From contig CM069871.1 of assembly GCA_036172665.1 (NCBI GenBank), positions 3,286,001-3,350,000 on the forward strand: a stretch of 64,000 nucleotides of DNA, given 5' to 3'. Under the pieces are notes generated by a model. It ran no database searches, was not told the DNA's origin, and saw nothing but the letters and a program-made list of their open reading frames with translations. The position numbers and the translations under genes are program-made. This DNA is from Prosopocoilus inquinatus (taxonomy: Eukaryota; Arthropoda; Insecta; Coleoptera; Lucanidae). Positions 25,194 through 35,154 of this stretch are shown in pieces; the stretch's first letter is position 1; each line of letters opens with the position of its first letter.

Positions 25194-26199
25194 GAAGCTT
25201 GAACACCATCATTTTCAGAGAAAATGATGGCAGGAAACTGTTTTGTTTGTTATTTGCTTTCGATTCTACCAGTTGAAAGCAAAAAATGGTAAACAAAAAA
25301 GCAGTCTCCTGTAACTATTATTTCTCATTGAATGGTATTGATTAAACACGAATTTACAGATTCTACCAAAGCCTCAAGCTTGTTAAATATGAGAGCTTTC
25401 AATCTTTTTCAAGGTCATCTGTGAAACGCTTTATTCCACGAGGTTAAAACGAGATGAAGATGCACTCACTCAGTGCACCCTAATCGAAAGCGCTATGAGT
25501 AATTATGATTACAGGAAACTGTTTTTTGTCTACTATTTTTTTGTTTTCGATTATAAAGATTTTTGAAGTTGATGTCGAGTGGAAGGAATACTTTGGCCCA
25601 AATAAGCTCGTGTGTGTAAGCTCTGCGCGTTGCCGTTCACCGTAAAAACGTACCAAACAAACAATCGATAAGTAAACTAGTAACTAATTGATAAGTAACT
25701 AGTAACAGAAAAGCACGCGTCGTCTCTGGAATGCTAGCTCATCTACATTCATGGAAGATCATTTCTCGTGATAGACTACACAACATGAACAGTAACTAAT
25801 TATCCGGCAGCCCGAACGATCATGGCCTCACATCACAGCTCGCACTCCAGTACACTTATAGTTATTTCTATCACAGCTCTTGCAGTTGCCTTTTTTTTTT
25901 AATGATAAGAGATTAAAAATGGCGCCCATGTACTCTAACGCGGTTCAGTTAGAAGATTATGGTAATGGCCACAGGCTGCCGACCGGGCTGCCTGATTGAT
26001 CATACGATACTATCTAACTGTGATTGCTAACGCGGCAATATAAAAATTTTGGTGAACAATATATATTTTTGTATAAGTATATATGTAGTTATGTAAAATT
26101 AGCTAGTATAGTACACAAGCTCAGCTAGTGAAGCGTCAGTCTAAGGAACTATTTACTGGGGGGGTGGTGGTGTGTGTGGATTTGGGGTGTAAGGGGTCG
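25194..26199 (-). other. presumed 3' untranslated and flanking region of mamo
   Basis: This is unique-looking AT-rich sequence directly after the mamo stop codon, without a credible ORF on either strand. On the minus strand an ATTAAA-type hexamer lies near 25900 and an AATAAA at 25430-25435; either could be the polyadenylation signal, and neither is strongly supported by sequence alone. A G/T-rich stretch (26159-26190 on the plus strand) follows the stop closely. The transcript end is therefore not fixed. Confidence 0.3.
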
Positions 26200-26796
26200 C
26201 TAGTGTGGGCTTTCCTCTTCCGTGTCGAGTGGACTTGGCGAAAGGAACTTCCTCACGTATTTAGGATAGTGCGTCTTTTCGTGTGCTTTTAAAATCGTGG
26301 ATCGCGAAAACGTTTTCCCGCACAGGGCACAACGAAACGGCCGCTCGCCCGTATGCACTCTGCAATGGTCTTTCATGTGGTGACGAAGCTTGAAGGCCTT
26401 ACCACAAAATTCGCATTTGAACGGTCTGTCACCTGTGTGAACCGGAAGGTGCGCTATGAGGGAACCCACGTCAGGAAACGATTTACCACAGAACTTGCAC
26501 AGCACAACACCGGCACCGTCACCACCCAATTCGAGATCCATCGAAGTCGGCGGTTGGTCCGTAGGGTCCGGCGGTTCGTGGTGCATAACCGGCGCCCGAC
26601 CGCTAAAATGGGACTCCATCAGGTTTAGGGGTTCGGCTAGCGAAAAGGGCGCGTGATGCTGAGGTTCGCGGTACTTCAACGTTTCGAGGCTATGCGAGAG
26701 GATGTGTCGGGTCAGCTTACTCTGGTGGGGAAACGAAGCACGACAGTACATGCAGGGGTACAGAAGAGGCGACCCGGTGTCTCTGCAGTCCATCTC
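26200..26796 (-). CDS. mamo: mamo terminal exon with four C2H2 zinc fingers
   Basis: The exon enters at GAG-ATG-GAC after a TTGCAG acceptor and runs 198 codons to the stop; no start codon is needed here. In protein numbering, finger 1 is at about residues 279-299 (CMYC...HILSH) and stands alone. A 64-residue Pro/His-rich spacer follows, containing EPLNLMES. Fingers 2, 3 and 4 are at about 364-384, 392-412 and 420-440. All four have the C-x2-C-x12-H-x3-H spacing, and fingers 2-4 are joined by TGDRPFK and TGERPFR linkers, the classical DNA-binding arrangement. Finger 3 (AFKLRHHMKDHCRVH), finger 4 (TFSRSTILKAHEKTH) and the tail YPKYVRKFLSPSP match what I recall of mamo orthologues. The C-terminus is acidic (TEEESPH). 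This is the only C2H2 exon found in the window. Short ORFs opposite it on the plus strand are shadows. Confidence 0.87.
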   Translation of the reverse strand, partial: EMDCRDTGSPLLYPCMYCRASFPHQSKLTRHILSHSLETLKYREPQHHAPFSLAEPLNLMESHFSGRAPVMHHEPPDPTDQPPTSMDLELGGDGAGVVLCKFCGKSFPDVGSLIAHLPVHTGDRPFKCEFCGKAFKLRHHMKDHCRVHTGERPFRCALCGKTFSRSTILKAHEKTHYPKYVRKFLSPSPLDTEEESPH

Positions 26797-27118
26797 CTGC
26801 AACCAAACAAAGACATCAACTTCTTGCCGTTTGCCATCGCAAAATCTTACTACCCTGTAACACTACTTCAAGAAGTTGACGATCATTGTTTGGCTGAAGG
26901 ACTGTCTGCAGTGCTGCCCCCTGTACCGACTCTACACACATCTGCACAAACAGCTTTAGGCGAAATAAGTCAAAATAAAACATCCTAAGCCAAAATGAAT
27001 GTCAACTTCTTGACAGAGCACACACATCAGTTTCGTTTAGCAGCACAATTAACCACCGACCATCTTATGTATAACTCTAATCATTACATACTACCATAAT
27101 ACGGGAAAACTTACTCAC

Positions 27119-27214
27119 CGTGTCATGAGAATGCCTGGGGTAATCTGAAGAACTTTCACCTGAATTCTTATCTTCCGGCAACCCTCCTCCCCAATCCACT
27201 TCTTTTTTCAGGGA
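27119..27214 (-). CDS. mamo: mamo internal exon (32 codons)
   Basis: This short exon is too small to stand out as an ORF. It is bounded by a pyrimidine-rich acceptor (TGTTTCAG, with a T-run just upstream) and a GTGAGTAAG donor. Both junctions are phase 0, matching the BTB exon upstream and the zinc-finger exon downstream. It begins SLKKEVDWGGGLPEDKNSGE and ends DYPRHSHDT. LKKE is a second psi-K-x-E sumoylation consensus. The segment is a charged, Ser-rich linker between the BTB part and the fingers, with no fold of its own that I recognise. It lies 322 bp upstream, in transcript direction, of the zinc-finger exon. A ~210 bp sequence starting 58 bp upstream of this exon is duplicated about 0.9 kb further along. 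Confidence 0.75.
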
Positions 27215-27271
27215 CTGAAACAACACATAACATTTTTTTTTCTCTTACGGATTGCATCTTTAAATACATAC

Positions 27272-27482
27272 AAACGATTAACAAAGGTATGTCTTAGCCC
27301 ATACACTCTTATTTACAACTGTCACTCGTCGCAGGAAATAACCTCAATTTTATATAATTAAAAATGCAATATTACTAATTAATCTACGCCATGATGACCG
27401 AAGTTTAATAAGAACGTTATTAATTAGCAAAAGCTTGTTTAGTTCCGTAAAGAACAGATTGCCGAATAGAATACTTTACGCG
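27272..27482. repeat. direct repeat, copy A (~210 bp)
   Basis: ACGATTAACAAAGGTATGTC starts this copy and the one at 28190. Both continue through TAGCCCATACACTCTTATTT, AATAACCTCAATTTTATAT, CATGATGACCGAAGT and TTGCCGAATAGAATACTT to ACGCG. The copies are about 918 bp apart at roughly 90% identity by eye. It lies immediately upstream (in transcript sense) of the short mamo exon. The spacing could reflect a segmental tandem duplication or the ends of an inserted element; the ends do not look like TG...CA LTRs. Confidence 0.8.
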
Positions 27483-27904
27483 TGAGTGACTTTAAATTGA
27501 AGCTTCCTTAAAGTTTGATTATGAAAATGGCCGTTAGTTTTAAATGTGTAGGTTTGGTTGCCTATTCTTGTTAGGTGCGTGGAGGCGTTTGCTGCGCTGA
27601 TGTGGAGTAGCTTTCAAGTAATAGAAGAATTTAGTTAACTGTTACTTATCTATTACCTGTTATTTATAAACTGTTACTCGTTACCCGCAGTTACACGCAT
27701 CAACGCATCCAGTGACTGTAAGCATCTAGCGAAGATAGGCAACCAAACCTATACAAACAAAACTAAGAGCCATCATGTTAAAATTAAACGGCGATTTCGG
27801 CCGGAACGCCCATTGTACATATATCTGCACGGAGTTAATTTGATCACGCATGACATTTTTGAAAACTCTTTTCTTTCTCCTAAAATTTCTTTGCGTTTCG
27901 AAGA

Positions 27905-27973
27905 CTTTCCTTTTTGCATTGCGTAGCCTTTCCTTTTTGCATTGCGCGGCCTTTCCTTTTTGCATTGCGCAGC
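27905..27973. repeat. 23 bp minisatellite, three copies
   Basis: CTTTCCTTTTTGCATTGCG begins at 27905, 27928 and 27951. It lies within the intron between the BTB exon and the short exon. Lys/Arg-rich frames read on the minus strand are artefacts of the repeat. Confidence 0.85.
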
Positions 27974-28189
27974 GTTTACGTTTTCTGTTTCGTGGACGGT
28001 TTCAGGTTTTGTTTTATAAGTTTTTCTAGGCAACGAAAAGGGATTTTGCTGGTTGGCAACAGTGGTGGGAAGGCGCTGATTTTCCGATTAGATTTGAATG
28101 CAAACTTCTGAATGCTGCAGTGACACAGTGATCCAAATGTAACGCATGTACAGTCGAAAAAAACTCTAGCGTGCTTTGAAATGACGAAA

Positions 28190-28397
28190 CGATTAACAAA
28201 GGTATGTCGTAGCCCGTACACTCTTATTTATGACTGTCACTTGGCGCAGAAAATAACCTCAATTTTATATCATTAAAAATGCAATATTATCAATTAATCT
28301 ACACCATGATGACCGAAGTCTAATACGAAATTTAGTAATTAGCAAAAGCTTGTTTATTTCCGTAAAGAACATATTGCCGAATAGAATACTTAACGCG
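28190..28397. repeat. direct repeat, copy B (~210 bp)
   Basis: Second copy of the sequence at 27272, in the same orientation, with scattered substitutions and a few small indels near CTAATACGAAATTTAG. The DNA between the copies (27483-28189) has no recognised gene. Confidence 0.8.
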
Positions 28398-29479
28398 AAA
28401 ACTGATGATGAGTAATTTGAGGGTTACGTTCAACAAATGTCAGTGAAAGTGGACAATCGAGTTAAGACGCACGTTTATTTTCCATGGATTGCTGCGACTG
28501 TACATAATTTATTTTCTGTTCACGATCTTTTGGCAAACAGAGTAGGCCATGTTAGGGTGACATTTTTCTTGGTATTACTAAAAAAATGCGGACGTTAGAA
28601 AATTGGGTTAGAATTTCACGATTATTGTCTCTGAAGTCGGAATTCCCATTAGTACATGACCATGATCAGTATTCTTCCAAATAATTAACTAGGTCATTAT
28701 TACAATTACAAAATTTTTGACATGTCCGACTTTGATTACATGCACGTAACCTAAAAAAAACCTAAAAAACGCAGCCTACTAGAATGTCAAAAGATCCTGA
28801 ATGCTTCGTATGTGTAAGTGAAGTCTTTTACATAACGACTGTCTAAATAAAATTAATTTTTCAGAAGTCAAATAATTATTATAATCTCTTTGGAAATTTC
28901 AATTGTTTCACTTCGATCGTGGTTCTGGATCTTTAAAAATGTTTCGCTTTTTTCCGATTTTTTACTCTTTTTCTGTCTTATCGTCGCAAAATGTGGCGAT
29001 TGTTCTTTCGTTCCCACGAAGTCGAGAAATTCTCTAATTTTTAACGAGTGCTTGGAATTTTTCCCTTTTTCCCTTCTGTTTGAAATTATCTCCAGATTTA
29101 ACGACTTTTCCTTAAGTTGGCGGCAACACTGCCATCGAACAGGGGTGCGTTCGGAAATTGGCTGTATGTAGTGCATCTTGAGCGTGTAATTGCATTTTCA
29201 CGAGTTTTTTCTTTAACCTCATTTTCCATCTCGCTTGCCTAGTTACGTTATTTACATGACGAAGGGCAAATCTTTGACACATCACTTAAAAGTGGGATGG
29301 TGTCGTTTAATTCAAATAAATTTACAATAATGGCAAGTAAAAAATCCAATTACAAACATTGTTTCGGAATGTAAAAATACGACTGTTACACCAACTCCTT
29401 TCATCACAGTGGAGGGAAGACGAAGCGGACCTCCTGCTGTGGCAGAGGTACAGGTCAAGATTCCTGTGGTATGACGTCA
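28398..29479. other. intronic DNA
   Basis: No exon with good splice sites is visible. Overlapping ORFs on both strands at 28868-29176 (102 and 93 codons) show no recognisable domain and lie in AT-rich sequence. AGGGGTGCGTTCGGAAATTG at about 29140 is a single reversed copy of the motif family seen in the 6.6-9.8 kb array. Confidence 0.4.
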
Positions 29480-30110
29480 CAAACAGTTAGGGGCGGATTT
29501 AGGCCTGGCCTGCAGCCTGTAAAGACCAGGCCTAAATCCGCCATTTTTTACTTGTCAAAAAATGAAATCTGAATTAATTTAAGAAAAAATAAATTATGCA
29601 GAATTGTTCGTGTCCCTCCTAAAATCAAAATCAAAATATGCCCCCTTTAGCGCTAGAGGTTCAAATGATTACGAAAATATGAATTTTATTTAATTTGTGT
29701 CTCTTTTTTATTTATTTTCTTCATTCCGAAACATTTTTTTTTAGTCGTAATTACCTATTATGAATCACCGTGTATTAAAATGAACCCCTGAAAATATCAT
29801 ATTTTTCGGAAGATAATAAAATACATTAAAACGTATTGACATTCTGAAATCTTGTTATGAATAATAAGTTCAGTAATTTTTACTGTTATAATTAATTTGA
29901 TAATTATTACACTTTGAATGCAATTTTTACATTTTTTTATTTCTGAATTTGGCGTCTTTGCATTTTCAAATTATATTTGATCTTCATTTAATCTTGTAAC
30001 CCACGTGACGTATTTGTTATAGTAATACAAAAACTTGGGTTAATTGGGTAGGCCCCCGAACGGTGTTAATCCACGGCCCTCAAAGTTGAAGGTCCGCCCC
30101 TGCAAACAGT
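29480..30110. mobile_element. hAT-type nonautonomous element, 615 bp, with 8 bp target duplication
   Basis: The left target copy is CAAACAGT at 29480-29487 and the right copy is the identical CAAACAGT at 30103-30110. The element runs 29488-30102. Its left end begins TAGGGGCGGATTTAGG and its right end reversed reads CAGGGGCGGACCTT. Eight-base target duplications and CAGGGGCGGA ends are characteristic of hAT transposons. The left end also contains a perfect 17 bp stem (29492-29508 with 29526-29542), so the terminus is itself folded. There is no transposase; the interior is AT-rich. Inserted in the large mamo intron. Confidence 0.85.
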
Positions 30111-33100
30111 GTTGGAAATTTCGCCATTTGGGTTATTTTTGTACGGCTGGCGATTGGCTTAAAATTTGGATTGTTTATTATTTTTATTTTTATAATTTCT
30201 TTTTAAAACATAAATGTAAAGAAGTTTATTTATAAGCACCCGTGCCAACTGTAGAACACAAATTTTCTTTCATCCGGGAAGGACTTTTTTGGAAAAAAAT
30301 TCAGACAAAATGTCATTTTTTAAAATTGGCATTTAACAGTTGTAAATTTCAAAATTTCAGGCGAAGAAGCAGATTATATGACACTTAATAACAAAAAATG
30401 GGGAAATATAAAAATTTCAAGAGTGTGCTTAAATCAACTAGTCAGTAATTTTAAGCCACTTTTATATACTTGTATGTGCATGTTAATAATTAACTTTCGT
30501 ACTCATAACCAAAAGTTGGCTATAATAGCAAACAAGAAAAAAATTTAAAGCATAAAATCACTGAACGAGAAGACTGAATAATTCATGAAAGCATTTTTTA
30601 ACACATGAAATTACAAATTAAAAAAAATATGAAGAAAATCAACTTGATGAAAAAAGATTTAGATTACGAAGACAAAAACAAGAAATAGATTTACACAGTG
30701 ATTTATAATTCAAGTACTCTCTTATCTGTTAATTAAAGTATTTTATCTTTCATCCTGACGAAGCTGTCAAACGTACAGCGAAACGTCGAAACTGTTTCAT
30801 GTACTTATTAATTTTGCAAAAAAATCGATCGATTATTATAGTTACTTATTCTGTAATAATATATATTTGAAACAAAAAGGGAAATGTTGATTACGCGACT
30901 AAAAAATGACAACATAGAATTAAGGAACACCACAAAAATGCATGCGATATTAAATACATTTTTTTAGTAAAAAAGCCAAATAGGAACCAAAGGTAATTTT
31001 TTTTATTTATTCAGCGAAAGACTTTGAGATGACTAAAAATGAATTAGCGTAATTGACAAGATAAGACAAAGGCGCCAGACGGAGATAACCAATAACGATT
31101 TTTTTAGCAACCAAATTTTATAAATAATCGTCCATAAAGCTTCTTGAATATGCTACTGAATACGTCACAGTCAACCCATTTGCACGTCGTTGTTCAGTAA
31201 GTGAGTAGTATGTAAGTGGTACAACGATAATTCCTCATCAGCCGATTATAATTTAGCAAGAAATTAAAAGTAGGCAAAATAAGAAAAACAATTTTTCAAA
31301 AGTCCCTGTACGTATTTCGTTTATAGGAAGTCCATCCTCAGCGGCCATTGTAACATAAAGTGCAATTTCATAAAATTCGGTTTATTCTAAATACTTCAAA
31401 CAACTATCGCACCAGTAAAAACAAGTTCCAAAGACGTAAATACTCACGGTTTGATTAAACTTTGAAAAGGGGGGCGGAAACAAGTCATTTTTTATTCGTT
31501 TTGAGCACACGAGGTTCGTAGTTTTAAGAACACGACGGTAAGAAAGAAGCGCTTGTCGCGTTTCTAACTCAAAATTAAACAACGAGATAAAATGTATAAC
31601 GGAAAAAACTCAAACCAAGTTTCATAAATTTTTTTAATGCGATATATTAGTTGCAAGTCAGTTAAATTAGCATACCTGACGTTACGTTAAATTTAAATAG
31701 CTTTCAATTTTTTTTTTTAAATAAACTAACAGTTCTTTGCCATTTATTCAAATCGAATGCAACAGCTATATTTCTTTCTGTAAGCGCGCAAAATGTCAAA
31801 TTAAGTACAGTCGTGCGCAGCTCAAGTGCTGGTTGGTTAGGTTTGCTTGCGAGAAGTGCGTTTTAATTGCACGTGACTGTATATTACGTGAATGCAGAAA
31901 ATAAAAGCAAAAACAAATTAAAAACACACACACACACTTAATTAATAAAATAAAATGAAAACCGGAAACCCTCTCTATGTCCGCCTAAAGTACATTAGTT
32001 TAATACATAATTCTTTATGAGGCAATGCACGTTGAAAAAAAAAATGTTAAATTTTAGAAATAAACATGTCACAATATGAAAGAAAAAAAACGTGGTTGCT
32101 TCAGCGGGTTGCGATTAAAGCAGTGTGTTTCCTAACAAGGCGCCGCCGCCGAAATTACCAAATATCGTGCAAGTGTGAAGGTCACATGAAATTAATTGCA
32201 TTTTCGTGCGAATTGCGAACGAGGCCACATTCTGAAAGTCTCCCTACTAGATTAAAACGAAGTACCGCGAGCTTCCGCCATTTTGGCTCCACGTAACGGC
32301 GGCAAAATTTAAAAAGCGCGCTGAGCAATAAAACCTTCTGAAACGGTTACTATTATTTATCAATAATTCGAATTATTATTTTAAATCATAGATAATTTAA
32401 TCTTAATTTAAAGTTTCAAAATTATTGCAGAGTTGCACGTCCACGTCATTTGATTCCTTTTGGTAATTATACGAAGTAAGTTTTAATTACTTTTACATTA
32501 TACAAAAGAATTTGGCATTTTTCGAACGTGTCCTTACGTATCTAGAAAGTCTTCTTTCTTTTTAATTTAAAAACATGCAACAGTTTGTATGTCAACCAGA
32601 GTAATGTCTGTAAAAAAACAAAAAGTTTATACATACATACATGACGTCCCTAAATTCCGTAGACATGGCCTAACCATGTAGGGGGAATTTCGAGCCTAAG
32701 CGATTTCACTTATCTTAAAAGATATGAGTTCGGTTAAGTTACAAAAAAGTTGCGTATTTTCATACCAATTAATAATCTGAAGAGCAACTTAACTTATTCC
32801 TTTTCGTTTTGAAAATACTGAGGAAAAAAACTATTATTTTTTAATATCGATATAATATAATCGAAAACCGATAAAGCTAGGAGGCATTTGAAACTTTGAA
32901 ACTTGACACTTCACTTCAGACACTTTTTTACGGAGAATCTAAATCTGTCATTACATTTGCCCGAGCTGTCAAAATTATAGCGAAACGACTGTCAACTTTT
33001 TTTTTATTATTATGGACGCCGTATTGGCTTTTCATGTTTCTAAATAAAAATTGTATCACACGCTAAGGTTGTTTTGATTTTTTTACCAAAATTTCTGTTT

Positions 33101-33126
33101 TTTAATTTTTTCGAAAAATGCACTGC
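30111..33126. other. intronic DNA without recognised exons
   Basis: AT-rich with no credible ORF. Two copies of an AGCTGTCAAA...AGCGAAACG phrase lie at about 30762-30784 and 32964-32987; the first belongs to the possible ribozyme-like motif described separately. ACACACACAC occurs near 31924. GC-rich bits near 32130 and 32270 (GGCGCCGCCGCCGAAA) are unexplained. Confidence 0.4.
30755..30787 (+). other. hammerhead-ribozyme-like core (tentative)
   Basis: CTGACGA at 30755 is followed by a 5 bp perfect stem (GCTGT 30763-30767 with ACAGC 30775-30779) closed by a seven-base loop, then GAAAC at 30780 and GTC at 30785-30787. That order, CUGANGA, stem, GAAA, then a GUC cleavage triplet, is the hammerhead core, and phrases of this kind occur in Penelope-like retroelement termini. 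Against it: one extra A sits before the stem, and the flanking stem I pairs only weakly. A degenerate relative lies near 32964. Probably a decayed motif if real. Confidence 0.3.
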
Positions 33127-33136
33127 ACCCTGTATA

Positions 33137-34405
33137 TACAGGGTGCCACAGAGCTCCATAAGTTCCATAATTTTCTTGCTGTTCCACGTATCGACTCGAT
33201 TTTTTTTTTATGTGTTAGGAGCGTTTCTGTCGCACATTTTAAAAACATTTTCGTTTGTATATAGGCTGCCCAAATATTATAAAAATATCAAGGTTAGGTT
33301 TTTTTTTTTTTTTTTTTTAAATGAAAACGCCCCATTTTGACTTCATTTTCGATTTCCAAACTAAATCCGGCGTACGTTCAATTTATTCGAGTCATTTTTA
33401 CGACGTATCAATCATACTTTTCGACGTGAGTCAATTTTTTTTCTTGAAAATTCCCCGATGCGAGGTTCCTTTCAAAAATTCGTAACTTCTAAACCACCGA
33501 AGATAACGCAATCGCTTTTTTTTTCAGTCCAGGCCAAGGCTGTGGCCAATCTTTTGAGATATTGCCGAGCCGTGAAGGCATGTTCCAAGGCTTGCTACGA
33601 TTTTTTTGAATTTGAATATATACAAATAATAAACAAATTCATTTTTTTCAAATAGAACACCCTGTATATTTTCACACCATTCCTTAGTAGAATTTTTTAC
33701 AAGCTTTTCAGTGATCTACGATCTGTAGGGTTCAATTCTGATATTCGACGAGTTATTGAAAAAATAGTAATTTTTCCAGGTAAATATTTAATACAAAAAT
33801 TGAAAGTTTTTAGTAGGCTGGTGTCAAAATGAAAAGCGATTAAAATTTTAAACCAATCTCGCATCAGTTACAGACGTATTGTGTCAAAAAGGGCGAATTT
33901 CAAAAATGGATTTTTTTTACTTGTAGTTATTCATATTAACAAAAAAAAATCGTAGCAAGCCTTGGAACATTCCTTCACGACTCGGCTTTATCTCGAAAGA
34001 TTGGCCACAACCTAGGGCATCGACTGAAAAAAAAATCGGTGGCGTTATCTTCAGCGGTTTAGAAGTTACGAATTTTTGAATGGGACCTTGCATCTGGGAA
34101 TCTTCAAGAAAAAAAAATGACTCACATCAAAAAGTATGACTGATACAGAAAAAAATTGACTCACGTCAAAAAGTATGGTTGATTGATAGTAAAAATGATT
34201 CAAACGAATTTAACGCAGAGTTTAGCGTAGAAATCAAAAATTAAGTCAAAGTGGGGTGTTTCAATTTCAAAAAAAAAAACGTACGAAACGAAAATATTTT
34301 TAAAATGTGCAACAGAAGCGCTCCTATTATATAAAAAAAATAATCGCATAGATACCTGGAGTAGCAAGAAAGTTATGGATTTACGGAGCTACGGGACACC
34401 CTGTA
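33137..34405. mobile_element. 1.27 kb foldback element with ~465 bp inverted arms
   Basis: The left arm (33139 to about 33608) and the right arm (about 33944 to 34403) are reverse complements along their whole length with scattered changes. The ends are CAGGGTGCCACAGAGCTCC and, reversed, CAGGGTGTCCCGTAGCTCC; the inner ends are CCAAGGCTTGCTACGATTTT in both. A TA dinucleotide flanks each side (33137-33138, 34404-34405), compatible with a TA-targeting Tc1/mariner-like mechanism, although class is inference. The right arm has an extra ~40 bp internal duplication (GACTCAC...AAAGTATG twice). No transposase. It sits in the large mamo intron; transcribed RNA could form a long hairpin. Confidence 0.85.
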
Positions 34406-35154
34406 TGTATGGATATATGTATATCACAATGACACTGCCATTTTGGCTCCAAGATGCTGATATATTAGTTTTAGCTATTGCGGCACTTTGTTTGCCAATC
34501 TGGGGACTTTATCATTTCGAAGCCCAATCTTAACCTCACAATTTTGTCTCGCTTGGAGCAAGCAACTGTGACGACATGATTACCCAATGCTCAATATTAA
34601 AGTTAATTTATTAATTTGTTTGCTTAACATCGTAAACTCACTGAAAGTAGGCTGAAGTTCCAGCTTCACCATCATAAACAGGTTGACATGACATTTTCTG
34701 CGGGTTACGGTTTATAATAAAAGGTAATAAACAGGGAAAAGAATTCAGATCACTTAGCGTATACGTCGAATGTACTTTATTTACTCCTACCGCCTTTCCG
34801 CGACCTTGATGCATCGAATTATTATTGAGTGGGAGGCATCGCACTTCGCAGAAATTATTGTACGCGAGGCTGATACAGTAAATTTTTATACCGTTCGCCG
34901 AGCAAGTGGCCCGAATTCTTTTCCCTGGTAATAAAGAAGAATGTCAACTATAATAAAGACCAATAAACAACGAAAATATTTCTACCCTTTCATCACCAGC
35001 ATATGCACATCCGCTTTAGTCATTATATACGAAGTCTCTCTCTCTCTGTCTCTCTCTCTCTCATACACACCCCATTCCTACAGTCAGAATCGCCTAATAC
35101 AACCTGTATACCTACGAATATGTAATTAATTAACTCGGATATTGTTAGATACAG
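34406..35154. other. intronic DNA with a CT microsatellite
   Basis: No exon is recognised. CTCTCTCTCT interrupted by one G lies at about 35035-35061, close to the start of the satellite. Confidence 0.5.

Noticed and set aside
26353..26988. Plus-strand ORFs opposite the zinc-finger exon
   Set aside because: Shadows of the C2H2 coding strand, whose composition keeps the opposite frames open.
28868..29176. Overlapping ~100-codon ORFs on both strands within the mamo intron
   Set aside because: Neither resembles a known protein; no splice sites in phase with the mamo exons were evident.
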